DNA from: Watersipora subatra
Lineage: Eukaryota; Bryozoa; Gymnolaemata; Cheilostomatida; Watersiporidae
DNA: 64,000 bases
Direction: 5' to 3'
Assembly (NCBI RefSeq): GCF_963576615.1
Contig: NC_088708.1
Span: forward strand, 7,440,001-7,504,000
Under the pieces are notes generated by a model. It was given only the letters and a program-made list of their open reading frames with translations. It did no database searches and was not told where the DNA came from. Every line of letters starts with the position of its first letter. Positions within the stretch are counted from its first letter, which is position 1. The translations under genes were made by a program, and so were the position numbers. Below, one piece after another: positions 24,207-36,200 of the stretch.

Positions 24207-27200
24207 GTATGTGATGATTGGCAGCGGCGCAAGAGCAGCAGCCAAAATACACATGACAGCGGATAACTATTTCTTATCATCTGATAACATCTGTTCTTCG
24301 CTCAACCAGCAAATTAACATGCTAGAGTTGGCCCTCTTTTTTGTTAAGCATTTTGTGTGCTTCTGTAGGATCTGTGGTCTTTAAGCTATGTTACTGCCTC
24401 CCATTATATTTAAATAACTCTCTTCCTATAATGCTGTAATGACTCACGCTCTGGCCTGTGATTGACCTTCAGTAGTTGCTCTACCCAGGAACAGGCTAGA
24501 ATTTTCTACGATTCATAACTTGAATGCTCTGTTCTTAAAAAACCTTGTTCCGCTTCAACACTTCAGCTTTTTCATTTCTCACTTGTTCTTCAACATCAAT
24601 ATTAGCATCATCAGCTGATCATTGATGTCTCTGCAGAGAAATTGATGTCTCTGCAGAGAAATTGATGTCTCTGCAGAGAAATTGATGTCGAAATGATGAA
24701 CTAGCTGCAGAGAATGTTTTTAAATCTAACGTAGGCTTTTATGGTCTGATCGTAAATTTGAACTTGTGGGCATATTAATGCAACAGCCAATGTGCACGAA
24801 CTAAGCAAACTTGTGGGTGTATTAATGCAACAGCCAATGTGTACGAACTAAGCAAACTTGTGGGCGTATTAATGCAACAGCCAATGTGTACGAACTAAGC
24901 AAACTTGTAGGTGTATTAATGCAACAGCCAATGTGCACGAACTAAGCAAACTTGTGGGCGTATTAATGTAACAGCCAATGTGTACGAACTAAGCAAACTT
25001 GTGGGTGTATTAATGCAACAGCCAATGTGTACGAACTAAGCAAACTTGTAGGTGTATTAATGCAACAGCCAATGTGCACGAACTAAGCAAACTTGTGGGC
25101 GTATTAATGCAACAGCCAATGTGTACGAACTAAGCAAACTTGTGGGCGTATTAATGTAACAGCCAATGTGTACGAACTAAGCAAACTTGTGGGCGTATTA
25201 ATGTAACAGCCAATGTGTACGAACTAAGCAAACTTGTGGGCGTATTAATGTAACAGCCAATGTGTACGAACTAAGCAAACTTGTGGGCGTATTAATGCAA
25301 CAGCCAATGTGTACGAACTAAGCAAACTTGTGGGCGTATTAATGTAACAGCCAATGTGCACGAACTAAGCAAACTTGTGGGCGTATTAATGCAACAGCCA
25401 ATGTGTACGAACTAAGCAAACTTGTGGGCGTATTAATGTAACAGCCAATGTGTACGAACTAAGCAAACTTGTGGGCGTATTAATGCAACAGCCAATGTGT
25501 ACGAACTAAGCAAACTTGTGGGCGTATTAATGTAACAGCCAATGTGCACGAACTAAGCAAACTTGTGGGCGTATTAATGCAACAGCCAATGTGTACGAAC
25601 TAAGCAAACTTGTGGGCGTATTAATGTAACAGCCAATGTGTACGAACTAAGCAAACTTGTGGGCGTATTAATGCAACAGCCAATGTGTACGAACTAAGCA
25701 AACTTGTGGGCGTATTAATGTAACAGCCAATGTGCACGAACTAAGCAAACTTGTGGGCGTATTAATGTAACAGCCAATGTGTATGAACTAAGCGACAGCT
25801 AAGGTTTTGTTTATTTATAGTAACACCGTTTTGTAAGTAGACTGAAGGTTACAAGCATCATAATACTCTCTATGGTTCGAGTAGTTCATTGCACGGTAAC
25901 ACAACTCCATATTGCATTTTACTCTCGCAGTTGGTTTGCCACTGCAGAGCAAATGTGCAATGGTTCAAAGTTTGTTTTTCCTACTCTCTTAAAACAGGAT
26001 GTTGACCTTCCAGTTTGCATTCTCATTCAAGTAAATCAGTTTCAATCCTGATACCAACTGAGTAGCAACATGATACAGCTTGGGCAAAATGGCTGACACT
26101 GTTTCTACAAAAACTGTATATTATGAATGATCACGGCAGCCATGCCTAAAGAGCATATACCAGAATAAGAAACATTTCTCGTGAGAATAAATAGATTTAA
26201 ATTTGTCCAAAAATTCCATGATGCACTCTTTTGCTTATCTACTCTTTCCTCTCTACATATGGGTAGCATATGGTCTAACTTGTTACCATTAATATATTCA
26301 GAACCCATGGCTTTGCGAGTAAACATATATTCAACTACTCGACCTTGTGTAACTAAGGTGCAATTGGTTAGAGGTCAGGGTGGTTAAGGCAATCAATTTA
26401 GAAAAATGATTTATGGCTGTTAGATTTGGAACCAAAGTAAGTGAAGGGTAAACTGGGTGTGTTCTGCAACAAGAATTAACACTGAGTCCAGACAGATAAT
26501 TTTTGTCTCACAACACACCCAGCTGAGCAGTAGAGGCGCAGTAATTTATAGATAACCAACAGTTTTACAATGATTAATGATTAGGGTTATTGTTATATCT
26601 TAAATGGGGGGGGTCATGACATCTCCTACGTGTAATTTATTGCCATTCAGATCTGCTCGCCTCTGCTTTAGATTGCAATTTTTGTTTATTGCATCTGGTG
26701 GGGCTTGAGAGGCTTGTTCTGTTTGGAGAACAGGAATGGTTAGTATGTAGTGCGACAGCAGAGGGTTTTTCTGTGACAGCGGAAGGTGTGAGATTTCTGC
26801 GTGTGATTGTCATGGCTGACTGCCCATGAGGCAGCAGTTGGGGCGGAATTGCTAGCAAAGTTACCTGTGGTTAGGAATGCAGAGCTATCACTGGATGGTG
26901 TAGAGGCAATAATTCTTGCATATTTAAACAGCAAACTTCTCTAGATTGACAGCTTCGCATTTTTATAAAAGATTCAGGAGTGACACCTTCATAGCTTTCC
27001 GCTATTGTTTTTTGACAGGCTTTGTTGCTTCGCTCTTTAACCATGCCTCAGTCTGACATCGGATATAATTAACCAGGTTGTGTCATATACTACCTTACTA
27101 AAGACTGAACTAGGTAGATAGTTGTATATAGATAGTGTACCATTTGTTGTGATTAGGGAATTATATTTTAAACGTGGAAGGAATTGTGTATTACATTTTA

Positions 27201-30200
27201 TATCTAGAATGGATGAGAGACGCTAACCACTTTAAATAACTGCTAGGTAGGTCTGCGGATGAATTCGATATGAAGTTATGGTAGGTCTGCGTATGAATTC
27301 GATATGAAGTTATGGTTGTGTACTATTCAGTATCTAACAGCATTGTCTGATGAACAAGTGAAAGCTTAAACTCACCAGAGTTGTCTTTTACGTTAAAAAT
27401 GAGAGTAATCTTTTTAAACCTTAGACTTATCAGTGACCTCTCGTGATTGACCTCTCGTGATTGACCTCTCGCGATTGACCTCTCGCGATTGACCTCTCGC
27501 GATTTACCTCTCGTGATTGACCTCTCGTGATTGACCTCTCGTGATTGACTTCTCGTGATTGACCTCTCATGATTGACCTCTCGTGATTGACCTCTCGTGA
27601 TTGAGCTAGTGAGCAAATGAGAGCTGCCATTTCGTTGACAAAATTAACACAATCGTTTCAGAAAGCTATCAACTCTTAGTTATAATATCTGATAAAGAAA
27701 ATACCATACTTCAGGACGTGTCATGTGGTAATCATTTCAAAAACAAGAAAATGTGAAAAGCTTATAAAATATTTGTATTAAAATAGCCAAGAAAACAAAT
27801 AATTTATATAAAGAGAATACAATACGAAAAGCAGAGAGGCATCCATATTAGTCAATTAAAAATTTTAGCATCATAAAGCTGTGAAATAATAAGAATATCA
27901 GATACTTGCAAACTTGATAAATAATTTCGTAGCTCTTACTGCTGTTTTCTGAAACCGCTCGATGGTGTAACATGCCATGCTATAAAGAAATCTTTCTGGA
28001 ATCCTTTTAACTCGTGTCAGAGCAGACAATCCGCAAGTGGCTTGCCTCATGTGATAAAGAAAAGAGAAATTTAGGAGTTGCCCAAACAATGTTCTGCTAG
28101 CTGGAGCATCGGGATTGGTATTTACATCTGTACTTACGTAGGCGTAAAAGATTAGTATTTACGTCTGTATTTACATTAGTGTAAAGGCTGACTACGCACC
28201 GACAAAATACGTTGTCGACACGTAGTGTAGATACCTGCTGTGGCTACACACTGGCACTACTAAACGACGCTTGCGTTATCAGCTAGATCGACCAATGGGA
28301 ATTGGCCTAAGTCGTGTGAAGGCTATGTCGAAAATATATCTTTGTTGGATATTTTCGATTGTTTGTTGGATCGTCACCGTACAAAATATCTGCTATTGCC
28401 CAGCTATATTTAGGGCTAGGAGAAAACCAATATGCATTAACAATGAAATTCAGCAAAGTAAAAAAATAATTTGCGTCCATAAAATTTATTTGAAAAATTT
28501 TGAAGTTTTTATAAACAGTTCTAATATCACCGATATCCTTCCCACATATTTTGTAAATAAGAATATCTTTGACCACATATAACTAGTTGTTCTTGAATAA
28601 CCTTGTCATTATTTGAAAATACTTGTGCCGGAAATAAATAAAATTAAGTCTACATTATATCTGTTAGAAATAGCTCGTACAGCTAATCACAGATACACCA
28701 ATTTTTGGTGTATCTGTGATTAGATTCTTCAGATTATTTCAGTTTACTAGTTTATCACTAGTAAACATAAGAAGTTGAAAACATATACCAGCAAACATTT
28801 ACTATAAGTTACTGACTGATATGTACACTCTGGTACATGCCAGGATGGTATGTACACTCTGGTACATGCCAGGATGGTATGTACACTCTGGTACATGCTA
28901 TGATGGTATGTACGCTCTGGTACATGCCAGGATGGTATGTATACTTCAGTAAATGACAGAATGGTATGTACAATCTGGTACATGCCATGATGGTATGTAT
29001 ACTTGAGTACATGCCATGATGGTATGTACACTCTGGTACATGCCAGGATGGTATGTATACTCTAGTACATGCCAGGATGGTATGTACATTTCAGTACATA
29101 CCAGGATCGTATGTACATTTCAGTACATGGCAGGATTTTGTGTAGACTCTGATTCTTGCTAGGATGGTGCGTACACTTCGATACATGCCAGAAATTTACA
29201 TACATTTTAGTATACGCTAGAATCATACATACACTCTGGTACATGCCTAGATTGTACATACATTCTGGTGCATGCCAGGATGGTATGTACACTGTAGTAT
29301 ATGCCAGGATGGTGCGTACACTCTGGTGCATGCCAGGAGGGTACCCACACTCCGCTACATGCCAGGAATGTATGTACACTTTACTATATGCCAGGAATGT
29401 ACATACACTTTACTATATGCCAGCAAAGTACGTACACTTAACTATATGCCAGAATCATTTGTACACTGTAGTACATGCCAGGATGGTACATACACTCTGG
29501 TGCATGCCAGAAGGGTACATACACTCCGCTACATGCCAGGAATGTACTACACTCTACTATATGCCAGAATCATTTGTACACTCTGGTAGATGTCAGGATT
29601 GTACATGCCTCTGAATATACTGTAGAAGAAGAAAAACATGTCTGATTTTCATTCGTCAGCTGACTATCTGGCTGATGTTTGAATGAAAGCAGTATACATG
29701 TATGTAAGGAAAAACAAGTTGTCATGTCAATATTCCATATAACCACATGTAGCAAAAGTTAAAAAGTAGGATGTATTATATTTTTGGCACAGTTCCAAAT
29801 GAGGGATTCTGCTTACGTTGTTTTCTTACGATTTAAACATGCTTAAAGAAATCTATGTAAGAGTAAACTTCGCCAACATTTAAATCACAGCTACAGTCAT
29901 TAAACCATAACTGTCACGTACAACTTTTATCGCATTTTCTAGGTAAATCACACACGCTGATTCCGATTTTGTACTCAAAATAAAGATTGGTCCACTAACT
30001 ATCTGTGTCATGAAGGCTTTTTTTAAAGCGTTTCAATATCCGTCTTGAAAACAACACAATCTGTATAACAAGCTTCGCCCAGAAATATGTGACATAACCT
30101 AGCTTTTTAGGAATGGAAGTTAGGGATGTTTAGTCCGATTTAGAATGATAGAGATGGGTGTCTTAAAACCCATTATTATCTAAATTCAGCCTTCAAAATA

Positions 30201-33200
30201 ATCTCAGTCTTTTCTGAAAGGTAGATAAGCTATCTAACATTGCATATTCAAAAATGAGCTCAAAAAAGCGTGATAACAACACTAGTTTGTGATAAAATCG
30301 CGCTTTTTGAGCTTATTTTTCTCGGCGTTCAGCCTATTAAGCATCTTGTAACAAGCTACGAGCAATTTTAAATAGTTTTTCTATCTTTCATAAAAGACTG
30401 AGAAGATTTTGCAGGCTGAATTTAGATAATGGGTTTTAAGACACCCATCTCTATCTTTCTAAATCAGACTAAACATGCCTAAATTCCATTCCTAAAAAGC
30501 TAGGGGGCGTCAAATATTTACGGACGAAGCTTGTTGGGCCGATTGTGTTGTTTTTGAGACCGATATTAAAACGCTGTAAAAAGCCTTCATTACTTTGAAA
30601 GATAGTGAATCAATCTTTATTTTGAGTACAAAACCGGAATCAGTGTGTCTGATTTACCTGGAAAATACGATAAAAGTTGTGCGTGGAAGTTATGGTTTAA
30701 GCTATTGCTTGCATTATTATTATTGCGCATAATCAAGCACTGGACTCTACTGCACACCTGATAATTACTTTTTAAGTAGATTTTGTCAGTTTTTTAGATA
30801 GTCTAATATGTAACAGTAACGACAGTAACTTGTTTTTATTATCGATCTGTCTTATCGCATGCGGAGCTATTGTGACTAGTTCCAGTAGGAAATTACATGC
30901 TATTAGAACTAAGCTGTCCAGTTTAATAATCTTTACAAAATGTCAAGACTTTGGTGATGCAGCACCTTCGTTAGAACTAGTTAGGGTTATTAGCTAGCTT
31001 TATTTGGCTGCATTAAAGCTACTTCTACACAAAGTTTTGTACGTTCCACATAAAAAGTTTAAACCCTATCATGTTAACAGAGCTCGGACATTTCTTTAGG
31101 TATCGCCTACTTCTAGCCTCAACTTTATGTATGCCCACATCTACCACATCCTGGTTTCATTCATTGGAACGTAAAAACTCCAAGAAACATGACTAAATGT
31201 AGTTTGTATTGTTTTTGTAACTGCGTCATAGGAACATCCGTTTGGCTAGCTTCATGAAACTTGTAACCGTAAGCATCTATAATTCCAACAACATATCACG
31301 TGCTAAGTGAGCTGGTTAACAGATTCTACTTATAATATTGTCACCATATTTCCAGTCTCAGCCCCCAGGAGGGGAAGCATTTTGAACATTGTTCATCAAG
31401 TAGCATGGTGATGTACATGTATATAAATCACTCCCCTTCTAAGCAACACCTACACTTCAATTGTTGAAAGGAAGCTCATCTATTTTTTTCATTAAATATG
31501 TTCAATGAATCCACCGCTATTCCTTCCTAGCTATTCCTTCCTAGTTTTACCCAAGTAATCATGAATAAGTAATTATTACTAACGCTAACTGACAAAATAA
31601 ATTTCAAAGAATGAGTTCATTAGTTCATCCTCATCCTCTTTACCACAAGGATGAGATTTAATTGTCGGAATTGTCAGAGCTGTGCATGCACATCGCGACA
31701 CGAAACGCTTTTAATTGGCTAAACAAATTATTAGCGAGCAGGATTTTAGCAGCTTTGGCAATTGGTAGCCTATAGTCCAAGACACGAATTACGACACACA
31801 ATAAATGTGCCAGTGGAATTCAACATAGTAGATGCGATGCAACTGCTTAGATTACGTTATTGTTAGTTTTTATCGTTTGAACACTATGGCTACGAATCTT
31901 TTTTTTAATAATAACAACTTTTATTTAACAGTAAAAGTTCCGTTGTGGAAAGAGTTGACATCTTTAGTGTAAGCAAGTCAATTGTATCGTCTTTAATATG
32001 GTGAATTGCGTTAGTCTTTGTCTTGCGTGTCGCATTATGCGCCTCAGACTATATAAATTGCGAAAGCTGCTAGAATCGTGCTCATTAATAATTTGTTTAG
32101 CCAATTAAAAGCATTTCGTCAACGATTTCGGTGTGCATGCACAGCTCTGAAAATTCTGTGAATTTTGGCCAAAGAATTTTGTGTTTTTCGTTCATTTCGT
32201 GATTTCGGTCAGAACCAACGAAAAAAATCGGCATGTGTGGCCGTACCTTTAGACCTATAAAATCTATTGATTTAATAAATTATCTACTAAAATCCACTAA
32301 TATTTAGTAGCTGCACCCTGCTGGCCAATCATGAATACATATTACTATTGTTACAGATCACACCCGGGTCAAGGCAATAATTACAAAAATCTTACAAAAC
32401 AAGTCAATAATCAAATATTACACTAGCTGTATGAACAAGTATATCCGACCATAGACGTTAGGTATTGTGTGTAGATATACCTTAACCAGCTCACTATCAT
32501 AATAAAGTAGTACTTCAGCTTTGACTATTTTTTGTTCATAAAAAATGGAATGCGGCCACCAGCATTACTGCCTAATAAGCTAAACTGAAAAATAATCCAA
32601 TCTTGGTGCTCAGGGTCAAATCTCAAGAGTACTCCAGAAAGATTTTCTCACATGGCACACTCAGTGATTTGTACACATCTTGCTGAAAATGCGTAACAAC
32701 AGTAAATAGCTAGTCGCTAGCGACCCTGCAGATATATGCTATTTAAACCAGCAGTCCTTGTCAAGTCAGTTTTGTAAAGAATTGACCGCAAACTCCATCA
32801 TATTTCACTACAAAACTTTTGTGTTGCATTTATTTGTCATGCAGATCTTTTAGATGTTAACTCTAGAAGTGCCCGACCAAAGGACTCTGTAGTGACACAA
32901 ACATGTGGCGACGTTTAAATTTTCCGTGTACTTATTCTTTCGTGTCAGTTATTGACAAGAGAGAGACAAAAATTCTGACATCCTTCAGCAAGTGGTTAGA
33001 TATTCTAAAGCTGATTAATGGGTTTTTAATAGATATCATTTCAGAGCTTGCATGCCATTGTTGTAACCGGCAATGTCCCAGTAGAGGTCTGTTCTATTAT
33101 AAGTGTAATTGTGTCAAAAGCTCTAAGACAAATATACATGCTTTGAAGTTGAGAAACTGTTATCCGATTTGAGCTTATAAATCGTGGTTTGTAAGGAAAC

Positions 33201-36200
33201 AAAAATTTTTATTTTCCTTAATGTTAACGTTTAGGGTTCCTTGCTCTTCGCAAGAGAACAACTCAAACAACCCAGAAAGCTGAATATTTGCAGGTATTCG
33301 TCGATTATGGTAACATTGCGTAAAAATACTCAAAGAGGTTTCTATCAAATTTGTGCTGATGTTTGGACAGAAATAGGAAAGCTTTCCTGCATTCTAACTT
33401 TCTCTCCAAATAATAAAACTGGCCATTTCAGCTTATACTTAGGCTATCAATATAGATTAGCTTTTTTCAGTGAGGTATGATCCAGATATTTCGCGGTTAA
33501 CAATCAAAATGTGGCATATCTATTGCTACAAGATCAGGCTGTGACACCTGCATCACGCAGACCTCTTTACATTGGTCTGAGAGCCTGTCACTCTATGTCA
33601 TGATTGCCTGTCACCCAGCAGTGCCTGTCAGGTGTGTGATGTCCAGCGAAATAATATTATCGATTATATGCCAACCACAATCTTTCACTTCCAGTTAAAA
33701 TTACTAGCATGTATAATTGTATTTGTGACAGAGTACTCCTAACTGGGCTAGGCAGAAGGACGTGTGCTCAGTTAGCTCAAAACACAGCCTCAAATCAACT
33801 ATCTTCCGCAAGCAGAACTCCAGATCAGAGGGCATGAGGGACGTAAAGCAAGGTCTCCAAACGATTATCAATAAATATGCCAAAAAGGCTCAAGAAACTG
33901 AGGCCGTCTTGTTAAGGGACATCATTGGTAAGTCAGCTCTTTGGTCTTTGAGGTAGGATTGTGGTTCTAGTTTTTGTCAGATGCATTGCTATAGTTAGCT
34001 AGAAAGTTTACTATACTAGAACTTCTAAGTATTTAGTTTGTAAAATTATAAAATAATTAATTACCCGCCTAAACAGTTTGAAGTTAGGGCGATAAAAAAG
34101 AAACACTGGCTATTTTTAAAGTTACGCTAGCAATCATCTAAATCATGGCAGACTGAATTCTAAACTACTGCTTATATGTACGTCTATACAAATGTAGCAC
34201 TGCTTGTGGCAAGTGAGAGGGTGGGACAATTCTCAAACAGTTTGGCAGCTTATAGATGCAATAGCTATTTGTGCGCATTTTTTTATAGAGAATACTTTGC
34301 ATAGTAACTTCTTTTGTTGTCAAGGGTTCATTATTATGTATTTCATAAAAAATGGTGCATGAGGTAATATTGGGATCAATATATATTAATACTACTATAT
34401 TATATTACTATATTAAATATAGTAACATTAATATAGTAATATTAATATTCAAACTCATTTCTTTCCTGTACACATGTTCAAGCTGACTGCCATATTACAT
34501 GTAGCTTCAACTTGAGCAAAAAACGACTGTTTGTATATTGGCAGTGGCAGCAGTTTTACACGGCTTTTGTTTTTCTTGCTAATTTACCTTTAGATAAGAA
34601 CAATAACCTCAGCGTTATTCATGTGTTTTTAGTAAACATTCAAAGCGTTGAGTACTATTCACTAACTAAACTCTGGCTGGCAGCATTTGTGTACTTTTAC
34701 CCTTCCAGCAATAGCTTGTGGCTAAAGGCTGATTCGCACTATATCGCTGTATGACGGTATTTTTCTTTCAGAGTTCATCATCGATTATGTGAACCGTAAA
34801 TCGATGGCATAGACGGAGCAACGCGGATACGTCCGGAAGGTTTGCAGCTGTCAAACTTTCCCGGTATTTTGCTGAGCATCGAGGACTACCTTTTTAATGT
34901 GAACCATTTCGGCGATGGTAATTCGCGGTTGCGAATAGAGGGATCTATTTATTTCGGTTTATGATAGTTGCTGCGAGACTAGTATTTGATTCAATGCGCG
35001 AAAACAAAGAGGTTTCTTTGCGAAAATTTAAAAAGAAAAATGATAACACTATGTCACGGAGTATTTGCTGATGCAAACGTGGATGGGTTCACACGAGTTC
35101 TAAAATATGACCAGATCCTTAGTGCGAATCTTTGTTATGAAACTTTGTTTGGGACAAAACAATGGATCTGCTAAGGTTTTATGGCTATAAAGCAATGTTA
35201 GTAAATATAAAATACTTCGGGAAAAGCATCGGTATGATTGGATAGTTATATTGGTAGTCCTTACTTGACGGCCATCTCGCCTAACAACAACTTGGAGTTA
35301 TGACAGCTTGTTAAAAATTAAGAAAATTATCAAAAATATGTTTAACAAAGCTAATTATAAATGAAAAAATAATATATTTTTTAAAACTGTTGAAGCAACC
35401 AAGAAGCATAGATATTAAATACGCGCACTAGCCATGACATTGTTTTCATGCGCATACGGTATTGGGTGCTAGGCTAATATTTGCCATTTGGGCATATATG
35501 GTAGCGGGTATTTGGTTAATATCTGAAACACAATGAAAAATCCTATGGTACGTGCAAATGCTAGATGAAAAGGTAAATTCAAGGAATTAACATGAAGAAT
35601 AGGTAAAAATACATAAAATCTACTGGAATGTACCCTACGGTCTCTGCGGTAGCCTAACATTTATTTACAGGCTTGGGCACGCAAAAGCTAAACGAAACAA
35701 ACTGTTTAAATTTCATGTATTTGGTAAAAGTTTACACATATTATTAAAAGAGCCAATAGAAAGTAGAGAATTAAAATAGCCTATATCTATGCGACGGAAT
35801 TTATTAGCAATGAGGTCTTCAGAACGTAACCTAGGACAAGGATAACTTGTACATTTTGTTCACCTCCCATTAGATAATGCTGGATTCATGCTTGTAGTGA
35901 ATTTTTTGCGAAAATTGCAAAAATTCACTACAAGCATAGAGTAGTGCAATTTTTGCACTAGTGAAAAATTGCACTACTCTAATGCAATTTTTGCATTAGT
36001 AGTACACACTACTACTACTAGTGCAAAATTGCAATTTTTGCAATTTGAGTCTAATTTTTTGCAAAAAATTTGGCTCACGCAGGTTTGAGCAGTTATAAGA
36101 AGTAATAATAAATTTATATTGAAATAAAAAATATTTCTGTTAAAAATTAATGGAAATACTGAATGATAATATCTGCATGATCTTACGAGGAAATAGTGTT

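Noticed and set aside
26637-26934. - strand frames of 64-73 residues in more GC-rich DNA
   Set aside because: Composition is compatible with a decayed element, but no family motif could be recognised on either strand.
27323-27630. Arg/Glu/Ser repeat frames on the - strand
   Set aside because: Encoded by the 14-bp tandem repeat.
28747-29614. Several Cys/Tyr/His-rich frames of 67-152 residues
   Set aside because: They arise from the degenerate 29-bp array in a Hox intron, on both strands.
33241-33480. 79-residue + strand frame before exon 2 of the Hox3-position gene
   Set aside because: No acceptor/donor pair in a compatible phase was found and the sequence matches nothing known to me.
34731-35130. 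Possible further inverted-repeat element with ends like GATTCGCACTA
   Set aside because: Only about 11 bases match at the ends and the similarity stops; this is not enough to call an element.
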